From Piscicola geometra (Eukaryota > Annelida > Clitellata > Hirudinida > Piscicolidae): 64,000 nucleotides of DNA. Positions 1 through 23,233 of the stretch are shown in pieces (within the stretch, counting starts at the first letter, position 1; every line of letters starts with the position of its first letter). The notes under the pieces were generated by a model. The model was not told the origin of the DNA. It worked only from the letters and a program-made list of their open reading frames with translations, and did no database searches. The position numbers and the translations under genes are program-made. Location: assembly GCA_943735955.1 (NCBI GenBank), contig OX030961.1, forward strand, positions 4,171,920 through 4,235,919. The letters run 5' to 3'.

Positions 1-216
1 TAGATGAATGGATGGATGAATGGATGGATGAATGGATGGATGAATGGATGGAAGAATGGATGGACGAATGGATGGATGAATGGATGGATGGATGAATGGA
101 TGGATGAATAGATGGACGAATGGATGGATGAATGGATGGATGAATGGATGGATGAATGGATGGACGAATGGATAGATGGATGGGTGAATGGATGGATGGT
201 GGATGAATAGATAGAT
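1..216. repeat. Minisatellite, TGGATGAATGGA-type units
   Basis: Near-perfect tandem array of tetranucleotide-based units (TGGA/TGAA alternating, roughly 12-bp period) with scattered single-base variants. It lies downstream of the last visible PKC exon, so it is probably intronic. The array continues off the left edge. Confidence 0.9.
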
Positions 217-415
217 ACATTGATAAGTGTGAATAGAAATGAATGCACACATGTGTGCAGGATTGTTTACGAAGATAGATGGGCGCGTTAATAAATGAAA
301 TTGTAAAAACCTTTCAAATAATTAAACCAAATTGAAAGTAGAATTAAACAAAAATTTAATTTTTTCTAAAAACAAAGTTGCAAAGAGCCTAGCACTGCCA
401 ACAAAATAATCTCAC

Positions 416-11566
<11,151 letters not shown>

Positions 11567-13310
11567 TCTTCATCCACTCGCTGATTGCTGCTAAGAGATC
11601 TCAGTAGGATGCTTGTTATGACTTTTTATGAGATTTCAAAACGTGCTGTGTTTCGATTTAAGTTTGTTATCTTTGAGATTAATAGTAGGACGATGAAGCA
11701 ATATTTTGTTGCGGTTGAAAATTACAAAAGTATAGGCTCTAATTCAATGTTTTTGGAGAAGCTATTTGCAAGAGCCTGAAGTTCATATCCTGAATGAGAG
11801 GTTAGTAATAATCTAGAATGCTTTGAAGAGTTGATTTCAAAGACTTCAAAGAGTGAATAACATTGCTCAACATTATCTGAGTGCCAATTTTATTATTCCA
11901 GTAAAGATCTACTTGATTTAATCCATGGCATTCACTTCACTTAGCAAGTGTTTCTTATTTCTTTTCAAGTATGCTGTCGGGTTTATGTGAGACTATTGAA
12001 GTTAAACGTTTGGTTTAGAAAGAATTATATAAAGTTTCTTTTATTTGACATTTCGAGCCAGGTTCAATCAAGGTTTAACTCGTCTTTTCACTTTCAAGTG
12101 ATTATCTACGAGTTACCTATGCTTCAATGACAGCCTAGACTTTAATCATGGCAAACTAATGCAAAACTCGAAGCTTAAAAGATGCGCATACAAGACTAGT
12201 TGAATGACATAATACCGACTGAACATATACAGATTATAACACAAAACACGTGAGTATATATAAACCCTCCCATACTATCTGTTCCCATATACATTAAGTC
12301 ATTTCAAACTGATACATAAGTAAATAATAAATAGGCTAGAAGAATCCCTATTGGTGTGAAACTTACTGACATTTCAAAGCTCTTTAATTAGTAAAAAAAA
12401 TATAGGTTTATAATCTTTTAATGATTTTTTTATTATCTATGCAAATAAATAAAAATAGATTTATTAATATTTAATAGTTTTCAGCTTAAGACTTTCTATA
12501 AGACAGGTTGTTTGCACACAAAGGTAAAGGAATGAAAATTAAAATAATGAATTTTGATAATAAAAAGTTTTAAGAATGAATTCTGAATGAGTGCATGAAA
12601 ATATTTATCAATTTGATTATCAGAATTAATTCTAAATTTAAAACTGTTAATAGCCATCGAGTTGAATAATTATTCAATAATTAATAATAAATATTTTCTT
12701 AATAAAAATTTGTAAGCCTTCATTGGATGAACGAGAGACCCTGCGTGTAACGACTCTGATGGATAATGGGCCTAAGTTCGTGTGCAACCGATGCCCTAGT
12801 TACTAGGCCCTAGTATAACATTTGCAGAAACTGTAACCTGGGAACCCGTTAGGGTAGTAACTTATGAGTCACTATAAAACTCATAATAATTATAACTTAT
12901 CGTATAGTAACAATAATAGTAAGAATAATTTTTATTATAGTAAAAAAACAATGATAATAATAATAATAATATTATTATTAATTGTTATTATTATAATTAA
13001 GCCACCAATCAAACAAATCTAAGCCGACAGCTTTTAACTGGTGGTCGTGGGATTGCTTCATGGTGGTTTTAGGTTATGAATTCATTTGTCTTGAGTGTTT
13101 TTCTTAGAAGTACTTGAAGGTATGAATATCAATTAAATTAAAAAAAGATAATGGGCGCAACGGGCTTTTGAGATGCTGCAGTGGCTAAATAACTCTTAGT
13201 TTTATAATCGGTCTTTTGCTAACTTTAACCAGCCTTTTCTTTTTAGAATAAACCGTTTTTGGTTTAATATTTCAAATTTTAACCTTCCTATAATAATTAT
13301 ATAATATTGA
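11567..13310. other. Region upstream of PKC; mostly unassigned
   Basis: AT-rich sequence between the PKC start codon and the UBE2E fragment. It should contain PKC 5' UTR and promoter, but I see no confident core promoter. It includes SINE-like copy 2 (12735-13050). Small ORFs here have no recognisable protein signal. Confidence 0.5.
12735..13050 (+). repeat. SINE-like interspersed repeat, copy 2
   Basis: Second copy of the family at 2325-2515: shares a GGCCTAAGTTCGTGTGCAAC-like block, GATGCCCTAGTTAC, CCCGTTAGGGTAGTAA and an AT-rich trinucleotide tail (ATA/ATT). Divergence between the copies is substantial, so the family is old. Confidence 0.45.
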
Positions 13311-13324
13311 TTGGGAATTGTATC

Positions 13325-13620
13325 CTATTTTTTTTCAGTCTGTTGAGAGATGATCACAGAAAACCATTTGAGCTGCAAAAACAAAGTCTTGGAAATGTTC
13401 TTTTCAGCGAATGCGGTCTTGCCCTCAAGAACAGTTCCAAGAGGATTCAGAAAGAGTTAGCTATTATAACACTGGATCCTTCTCCCAACTGCAGCGCGTG
13501 TCCAAAGGGAGAACAATTATTCGACTGAGTTTCGATCTTTTCTCTTCTGACAGACTGCATCCAAAAGTTCTCCTCGTTGCCAGCGTTGTCTACCAGTTCT
13601 TCCCGAACAGGCAATAACAC
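13325..13620 (+). pseudogene. UBE2E-type ubiquitin-conjugating enzyme fragment (internal deletion)
   Basis: Plus-strand reading gives [20 protein letters not shown] and [13 protein letters not shown]. This closely follows the start of the UBC fold in UBE2E enzymes ([25 protein letters not shown]). A stop follows at once. After it, another frame resembles the far C-terminal part around SLLTDC, so the roughly 80 residues with the catalytic Cys are missing. A pyrimidine-rich stretch ending in CAG precedes it, but no other exons are visible. Best read as a deleted, nonfunctional copy. Its local GC is higher than its surroundings. Confidence 0.65.
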
Positions 13621-13667
13621 AATTAGAACGATCACTGAACCAAGTAATAAGCTTCGTGTTGCTATAT

Positions 13668-13765
13668 TGACGATGATGATGATGCTGTAGTGGACTGATG
13701 ATGATGTGGTAATGATGATGCTGTAGTGGACTGATGATGATGTGGTAATGATGATGCTGTAATAA
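13668..13765. repeat. About 42-bp direct duplication, GATGATG-rich
   Basis: Two and a half copies of a unit containing GATGATGCTGTAGTGGACTG followed by ATGATGATGTGGTAAT, just after the UBE2E fragment. Confidence 0.8.
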
Positions 13766-14640
13766 GAAAAAGGATACTGTGATGCTGGGGTCATGATGAG
13801 GATTTTGATACAAGTGGTGGTTAATTCATTCTCAAGGTTATCTGATATTTATTTAAATTTTCAATACATATCATTTAACTGGTAAAAACAGTTTTATTCA
13901 ACAAATTTATTGAAAAGCGCTTTATGAAATAAATAAATTCATTGATTGAAGTTTTAGTTTTTTTAGTGCGTCGTCTGTGAAAATTTAGCAAAGCGTACAG
14001 CGCATAAAAACCGAAACTATTAAAACAATAAAAGAATGAAATTATTGATATCACAACCTTGAATTCTTGCAGTGGAGCTAACAAGAATTCTTTGAGAATT
14101 CATTTCCAGCGCGTTTACAATTGTTACAAAGTCTGTCGCCTATCTTCCTATATTTTCAGTCAGCAACATACGAATGAACTAACAGTCTAATTTAGATAAA
14201 TATTCAATAAAAGTGATTTATTCAGTAATGGAAAGATTACATTCAAAAGTCTGTGTAAGCACTTATAAAATGAGGACAAAAGCGAATAAATTGTTGTTTT
14301 GAGGATAATGTAGTTTAGTATGATGTTCAAGTATTATTTCATTTCTTTTAAATGAGTAAAACAATGTTTTAAAACATTTGTCATGAGCTGTGAGCAAACA
14401 TAATTTTCAAGTTTTTCAAAAAGTGAGTTAATGTAAAAAAACTAAGTTTAAAAAGTCATTGAAATTCGGTGAATTTCAGAAAAGAGAAGAAAAAACCATT
14501 GTAGCTGCTACAAAATGTTCCACGATACCATTGACTCTATCAGTAATGCTTATGTTGATGAAAATTCTCTTTCTATTTTTCATTAGGTCATAGTTATTCA
14601 AATGCAAGTTTTTCATTTCAGAACTTAATTATCAGGTTGT

Positions 14641-15275
14641 TCATCTTTCAATGACTTCAATCATTTTCACGATTGAGTGGTAGACAACTAGATCCACAAC
14701 CTGGAAAAATGGTTTATATTGTATTAAATTAAACATTTTAAAAATCATTGATTAAATAATATTTAAATATTCATAATAAAAATTTGTGAGTATTTCAATA
14801 TGCTGATAAATTTATCTTAAATAATTAGATTTTTTATCCTTTTTGAAGTATCATAAAGATAAACGGCTCATTTACAAATGATAAGTATATTAAAACATAT
14901 AAGAAATACCAAAATAAATCATGAAAGATTAACTAGAAAAAGTTCTTGATTAGCTACCTCAAAAACAGTGAGAAGACTGCAGCCCATCAACAGTCCTAAG
15001 TAACTGCCCAAGTCGCCTGCAAGCAAGAAGTGTAGCAAATAGATTAGAGAAGAATGGAAAAATGTGTATAAGAATTTTTAATTGTAAAAAAATTTACTTT
15101 GACTTTTTATTCACGAAAACTAAATATATAAACTGTATATCAATAATATACTAATTTTAATGTAGTAGTAGTGAGAGAAGTACTGAAGAAGTTGATCCAG
15201 GTGTAGGCCTCAGAAGTGGCGATATTTTCGTATTTCATTTCGCCAAAGTAAATGTTCATCTTCAAGAAGTTGGAC
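14641..15275 (-). other. Channel pre-TM2 strand, TM2 and C-terminus
   Basis: Exons 15275-15184, 15016-14958, 14700-14641. They read NFLKMNIYFGEMKYENIATS, then DLGSYLGLLMGCSLLTVFE, then VVDLVVYHSIVKMIEVIER and stop. The G-C-S in LLMGCSLL occupies the selectivity-filter G-x-S position. The C-terminal tail after TM2 is very short. Confidence 0.93.
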
Positions 15276-18200
15276 CTGTCAGTGGTGGTGGTTTAGAGGA
15301 ATCTGAAAGGCATTAGTCTTTCTTTGTAATGCAATTCATCGATAGATTAGTTCTATTTTGCAACTCTAGGCCAAAACGCTAGTAACCTATTTGATTTTTA
15401 CAAAAATACAGAAACAATAGTTTTCTTATTGGGAATTAAAGAATAGAAAAATTGTTTATTAAAATTTTTTTACAAGAATTATGTCTAAACATCTAAGCTA
15501 TTTGAAATTATTAAAGCTTGCTATGATGAAATTGTTTTGAACGAACATGATGAAGCTTTCGTCGATCTTGGAAGAAGGAAATTTTTCAGAAATTTTGCTT
15601 TTAAGTCGCTTAAACAGCAAAAAAATCTTTAAGTTTTGCTCAACTAGGCGTTCTGTGGTTTCCTGTAAAATTAAGGGTTAGACTAAATTATATTTAAAAT
15701 GTACCAATGGTACATTGCACCATACAATACAAAAAAGCTGAGTATAATAGAGTAAAATAGGATAAAACAACAAAAAACATCTAAATAGATTTGAGCGTTT
15801 TCATTTTACCTTAATGAGATCATCATGGGGCTTTCTGTTCCAGCTAACCCACGCCTGGATCAGCCCTGAGATGATGTCAATGTCCATGCCATTGATTTTC
15901 AGAGTTTTGATTTTCTGTAAAGATGATCATGTAATCATTAAACTATTTTTTCTCCGTTTTTTCAAGAAATGTGGGTTAAAATAAAAAAAATAAAGATGTG
16001 TAAAACTATTTTTAGCAAGTTATATCTATTAACTCGATGAGCATTTCAACTGAGATTTTATATCTTTTTATTGTATCAACAAGATCTATAGATAACGTAG
16101 GCTCGGAACCTCGTCTTTGTTAACTTTTTATGGCTAAATATGTTTGGGCAAACCTTTATTTTTTATAAGTTATGTTGAATTAGTTTAATCTAAAGAATGC
16201 AACGGGTTCATTTTTTATTTGTCCTTCACGGCGTCCATCAGTCTCGGAAGATAATTGGCTTAAACCAATGCTTAAACCTGTTCGGTGCCTATACAAGCCC
16301 ATTCTAGAGTTTCTGTCTGATTCGACTGCTAGCCGCTGCTGGAGTGAAAAAAGTGGGTCTCAAAACAATCACTGTTTTTGTTCTGCTTTTTCCCAATGTT
16401 TTTAGATTTTGTCAAACTGTGATGGAACAACATCTATCTGACTGGAAACTGCTCAGCTTGAGTGGAAGGGGGAGTTGTGAATGAGACATGGCGATCTCTC
16501 CCACCGTCGGAAGCGGCTTCTTGAACCATATAAAAAACATGATTTATAATCGGTAACTACTACTTCTTTTTTTTCTTCTTTTTTCTTTGTGCCGCTGGGT
16601 AACTCAAAAAGTTCTAATTATCTTGTCAAGAGGGGAGAGTCAGTTTAGTTGCTGATCTCTTGACCACGATACAGGTTGAACAAGCTTACATGGGACTAGA
16701 AGCAGTTTCTTTATCTCTATTTAACTAATATTTCTAAAAAGATTTTCAGTTTAAATTTTTAAAAAAAAATGTGACAACCCAAATTTAAACTTTCTTTTGG
16801 GTATTCGTTGTCATTCCTATCATTTTAGAGCTCTACATTAAATGTTAGTGATGATGAAAAAAACGATTTTTAATACTTTTCAAACTTTGAAAAGTAATAA
16901 AAATCGTATTTTAAAAAATACATATATAATAGATTCTATCAAAAACTTTATATTAAAAATTCTTTGGCAACTCACGTCAGAATTTTGAAAGCCTTTAACT
17001 TTTTCCAAAACTCCAAGTTGATTCAGAATTTGGTCCACGAGCTCATCAACCTCTTTGGTTCCTACCGTCTGGTCCAATTCCTGCAAAAAATGGAAAAACT
17101 GCCCGTACTGTGAGGCCACTTGCCGACTGACATTTTCTGTTGCTTCATCCAATGGTTTCAAGAGTTCGGTGATGATTGTGGGCACAATTGAGTCGACACT
17201 CTGAATCATGTCTGTATTCTTCGAATCGGTGAAATTCTCGTAGACTTCTTTGTCACTGATTTTGTTTGTCATAAACAGATTCATTTTTTCCTCCCACCAA
17301 GAAATAAGATTATTCAAGGTAAACAATGATTCTTGTGCGATGTTGCTTTCAGTTAGGTTAGTTTTAAAATCCAAATCTTTTAACCACTTTTCATAATCTC
17401 TCAAAACTAGGAATACCGCATCCAAACAGCCTTTTCTCACGCCATCCATCAACGTTAACACCACTCCATGCTCTTCCAGAACCTCCATTCCTTGCAACCA
17501 CAAACCATCGATTTGCTCCTCATGTGTAAGTTTCTCATTTTTATTGTTTTTGTTTATATTGAAGTTAATTTCTTCTGTATTTATATCATTTTGATAATCG
17601 GTACCATCCACATTATTATTTTGGTTATTAGTTTCATTATTAGTTGTATTACTACCATTTTTCTTTAAAAATATTTGAAACTTATAGTTTGTTTCATTAA
17701 AAAGTTGCGTGAAGAATGATATGGATTGATCAAGTCGGATGTTCAAGTTTGCTTTGAGTTGCGAACAAGTGTTTGCTTGATGGTTCGCGAATTTTTTTTG
17801 ATTTGATGATTCTGATTGTGAAGTTTCGGAAAATCCCTCATTAGCACTATGAGTGAAAAATGGATGAGTGAAATAGTGGTGATTAAAAGAAGAGTAAAGA
17901 TATGATGGATACGCTGAAGATGGATAGTCTTGGAACGACTGATTGATTGATGGATAATTGAGAGATTGATAAGTAGATATTGGTGAAATTTTGGAAGAAT
18001 TTGAGCCGGTTTTTTCTTTTCCGTCAAGTTGATTGAAAAATAATTTGACGCCAGTTAAAGAATTCAAAACGTTTTGAATTGAATGCATGTAGATAGTCCA
18101 GTCATTTTTCAACTTTTCATCTTCGAAAGATCGAGAGACTTTTAAGTTTTTATCCATTTTTGTTACATTTGTAGGATCTTCATCGTTGCCTGCTTTGTTT

Positions 18201-21200
18201 TTATTAATTTCTAAATTTTCATTTTTCAAATCATTGTTCTTTTCGTCTTTATGCAAGAGGTATTCATGGTGAATCACAAAAGAATGTAGTGAGTTTTGAA
18301 ACTTGTTGATGAGATAATCAAACATCAGTGATTTAATCTTAACCTGCTTAAAATGTAGTGTTATAAATTTTTCATAGAACGTGAGACCAGCGCGTTGTAT
18401 GTCGCTTTTCGCAAAAGATGAAATCTCGCTCAGATACGAATTGGACTGAACGGGAGTTGGAGGCTTCAGCACGGTCAAGACGATGATGTCTCGGAGGTGC
18501 TTCAACTGGTTGAGGTAGTCGTAAAATGCAGCAGATAATTCTTTGATGTTTCTGCTGTCGACCCTGCTTCTCATCTCAGACGCTTTAGCGTACCTCTTCT
18601 CTAAACTGGCTGCATTTGGGCCTAAAAGGTTTGATGACGTTGTGTTTCAGTAGTAAAACAAAACACAATTTATAGGATTAAACCAATTGAGTTTAAAAAA
18701 TTTTTTTTTTACAATTCTGTAAGATTGTAACAAAATATATATTTCAAATTCTTGAAACACGAAAAAAAACCTATGATGTCTTCCATTCTGAGGGCCGAGA
18801 TCTTTGACTCAGACGTTTGAGCCGAGTACGAAGTAGACACACAGGCACATGGACATTCATAAGAAAACTCTTTGGCTGTAAGAAGGATGATTGCAGTGTT
18901 GGTCACGTAAGTGATATTGACTACAGTAGAGTTGAGTCATGAAATAAGGTATGTTTTATCATCTTTAGCTGTGCCAATGTTTTTCTGATAATTGCAATAG
19001 GTTTGAATGAGATTGAATTGTCAAGTGAATTCAGAAATCTATAAAAATGTACACAATTTAGAAAAAAGCGGTTAAAATTTTATGATTTTATAAATAGAAT
19101 GATGAAAATCTTTTCGTGACACCCAGAAATGTCTGTTAAAGCTAGCGTTTAAGCAGTGCCATTGTTGTTTGAGAGATTTCAATAGATTTGAATAGAGTTA
19201 AGCTGGTAATAAAACTAATTTTTTTAAAATAATCTTACATAACTTCACGATAAATAGAACCATTATTCATTTCGGCCTGTTATCGCGACTCCAACATAGG
19301 CCGCCTAGCAGCTTCCATCAAGTGGCTTGGTTCTGGCTAAGTTCTTCCAGCTGCTTCCACGTTCTCTTCGTTTCTGTGTCAGCATCCAAGTTTTGGGGCC
19401 AGATGCTTTTGGCGCTTTTGAGAGTACCCGAGGCAAACTACTTTGTCTCACTAGATCTGCCTTCCGAACAGTATATCCTATCCATCTTCAAAGTTCAAGT
19501 TTTTTTATACTTATCAAAAAACTGTGGTATTGTTTTTCTTTATAGGTCTTGTTTTTCTTTATAGATCTTGCATAGCCAGCGGAATTTCTAGAAATTCATA
19601 AAGAAGGTCTTGATGAAGATTTGTATTTTTTTCATGGGGGTCAAAAAAGTTCTCTATGTTTCCGCTCCATAAAAAATATTGTTTTTCCAAGGTAGTATAA
19701 AGCCAAGTTGATGCCAATAACGTTGGATCGTCAAATGTTTCTCAGCTAACGGAGGCTGTACGTAATGGCTGCGTAAAGTGACATTTAAATTGCCTCTGTC
19801 ACTTATAGCATATTTATAACTTGAATTAAATTGTTTTTTAAAGCAAATTCTTGGTAATTAAAACTATTTCCATTGGGTAACTTAACTACGAAGTTTCGCA
19901 ATATCCGTCATGAGTGTCTTTGGTTCGATAAATAGGATGACATAAATCTGTTAAATGTGACATCGAGTAGTTCGGAGTATAAAGAAAACCTCGTATCTGC
20001 GATAAACAACGTCGAATAACATAACATAAATCTGTTCGTATGGCATACAGAGTAGCTTGTGGAACAAAAGAAAGCTCTCTATAGACGGTAAATAACTTGA
20101 CGTGAAATTGTATTGGATGTTTTATGGCAATCAACGATTAACAAAATCTTAGAAAATTTTACAATTATGAGTATGAGCAAAAACATGGGAGTTTGTATTT
20201 TGTCTCACCAGGTTTACTGGAACAACCGAGGTATCTGGAGAGATTGCAGACTGGAGCCGATCCGTCTTAAGGGTGAAATAAATTAAAAAATTAAGTATTC
20301 AATAAAGTTAACTAAGTTGTCAATAAATTATTTTTAATTATTTTTTTGATAAATTTTAATATATTAGTAAATAATAAAATTTAAAAAAAGATTTATTAAT
20401 ACTTTAAATTTAGAATAAAAAAAATAAGTAATCCAATCACCAAAATACATTCCAAATCTCTTTTTGTTTTTAGCTTTTCCAACAATACATAGTTTCTATT
20501 CTGTTGAAAAAACCTTTCGCATGCACCCTAAAACACACCTTCGCTGCGGGGCATGTAAGCGTCGACACAGCCACAGTCCGAAACCATTTGAACGGCCTTT
20601 TTCTCCAGTTTGCATCGATCAACGGAGTATACTTGCTGATCTTTCTGCTCCCATGGGTAGGAAAGATTCATCGGCACTTCCGCACAGATTCCGAAAGGAG
20701 GAGGGAGCTTTTGTTGCTGTAGGAGGCATTATAATGGGATGTTGTTTAGTGGGTTAATATTATTGGAAAAGATTTTGTTTTTGAATGTCCGAGCTTGTGT
20801 TAATTTAATTTTGAAATGTTTTGAAGCAATATAACTTTTAATTAAATACTTCAAACAATCCAAACAAAAAACAACTAAAACTACGCCCTCAAAAGGCAAA
20901 CTACTCCACCGACCATTGAATACGATATTATGCCGAGACTGTGCACACCAGGTCCCGCTGCCAAGCCCCTGGCTAGCATCGAAGGCATTTGCCCCGGTCC
21001 GTGTAAGTAAAACTGGAATGATGTGTGGATGGGTTATGGTTTCACGCTCGGTGAAGCTGGGAATTCTATGTATAAAGCGCGCCAAGTTTTAAGAGTTAGT
21101 TTTAGGTAAAAAAAGATTTCAATATGCATGTTATTGCATGGTATGTAGAATGTGTTTAAGTTTAGTTTTTCAAAATGTAAAATAGAAATATATAAAAACT

Positions 21201-23147
21201 ACGATAGGTTTCTGCTTATGTACCGTGAAACATTATGTATAAGGTGCATGGGTTACTGTCAATAATTTATTTAAGAAATAATTAACGAGGAATCACAATG
21301 GATAGTTAGATAAATTTTTTAGTTGATCCTGAAGATAAAAAAAAGAACAGAAAGTAAATTCAAAGAAGGAACCTTGACTCCGACTCCTGATACGTATCCA
21401 GGCACATGTTCGTACTGTTCCACGTTCAGAATGAGACCCAGTCCGGACTGAGAGCCTGTTTGCGATGTGACTCTGTCGAGAAAGTTTGAGGATGAATTAT
21501 TGTTTTAATTTGGAAAGAATGTGGTTTTTTATTTTATTTTATCAAAAATATATTTTATTTTTTTAAGGGATTCTTAGGGGTGATGGTTTAAAGGGAGTTT
21601 AGAAAGATTAAAAAAGACTTTCGGGCATGATAAACCTGGATGCTTTGAATTTCATTGTCACAAATATATAAAAATCCACTACATAACTACAATAAATTTT
21701 AGTTTCGCCACCTATCGTTCTCAACGTTAAAGGTGTAACACTGAGCCATGTCTGTCATTTGGACTGAAACGTCGCTCTCCTTGCACTCTACTCCTTTGTA
21801 GGTACAGCTGTAGTGGTGGTGGTGGTGGTGGTGGTGGTATTAGTTGTTGCAGCCATTGACACTGATTTCATGTTGTCATTTACAACTACATATTTAAAAG
21901 CGATATTGAAATAAAGAGTTGAAAAAAATAAATAGTAATTAAAAGCAAAAAGTTATAAATTCTGGATCATAACAAAAAGATTCTATTTGACGAAATACTT
22001 TGAGAACAGACTGAACAAAACATCCACAACGACAACACTCACGAGTGGATGAGATCGCTCTTCTGGTGTGAAAGCTTTGAGTTCCAATACTCCATTGAGA
22101 TGTCTGGTAAAAAAAAGTTTTATAATCTTAAATTATTTATATAAATTAATACTTTCATTTTTTAGACTCTGCTGTGGTTTAGATAAATTCTTAAGTGAAA
22201 TAATGATCATTTGGAAATTCAAAAGTTACCTATATTTGAACTGTGAACTGGAAACACTAAGTGTAAGTCATTCTAATACTATTTACCTTTCTTAAAAACA
22301 TCCCCAACAACCTCCCCTCTCACTTTTTATTCCCTCCAACAAGCCGTCTCTGTACGCCAGTCGGTTCAACCGCTTTCCTGCGTACTTCATTCTCATTGGG
22401 AGAAGTTTCGTCTCTGTAAAAGTGGGCAGACTTGTGGGAGTGACTGTAGTTCTCGGTGGAGTGGTTTCAGACTCTGTTGGAAAGTTGGAATGGTTTTGTA
22501 ACATGGAAGGGTGGTGGTGAAAGAAAGTGGAATGGCGGTTTGATGAGGGTAGTTTTAGTGGGAGTTGGAATAGGAGCAGTAGTGCCGTTGAAGGGTAGTT
22601 GGAAAACAGAAATGAGTGGTGTTGGCAGTCGAATGAATAAAACTTTTTCTAAATTTGTTTAAATATTCAGTTACTGATAGTTTATTTTCAATTCATTATT
22701 CCTAAAACGGATTTATTTACATAGAAAACAACCTGGCATTGTCTTCTTCGTGAAACTCGTCTCACAATCCAACACAGACGTCGTCGTTAAGTTGTCTATT
22801 GCCACAAACATTCTACTTTTATCGTTAACGTTGAAGTTGTTTGGTTTCATTTTGCTGTTGTAGAGATTTTTGTTTTTCTTTTGAATTGTGTCGTACACTT
22901 CAGCAACGAAGTAGACATGCCATTGGCCAGACGGAAGACATGCGCTCACCTCTTGCCACTTTCGTTGTGCGTGGAAGTCCACTTTTGAATTTTTGGTGGT
23001 TTTTAAACATATTTTTCACAATAGATGGTTAAGACACAAAATATATACACATAAATACACACACACATACACAAAAACACACACACACACAAAAACACAC
23101 ACACACACAAAAACACACACACACACAAAAACACACACACACACACA

Positions 23148-23233
<86 letters not shown>

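Noticed and set aside
13447..13813. Minus-strand ORFs opposite the UBE2E fragment
   Set aside because: The plus strand shows clear UBE2E similarity. The minus frames are its shadow extended through a GATGATG repeat.
16200..16560. Higher-GC block in a channel intron suspected of being an exon
   Set aside because: Every frame has stops and none shows family similarity. Probably an old repeat.
16880..18574. Long 564-codon ORF first read as a COG7-like Golgi tethering protein
   Set aside because: Only vague helical similarity. Its ends splice in phase with DEG/ENaC exons on both sides, and it has no start or stop of its own that fits the splice pattern.
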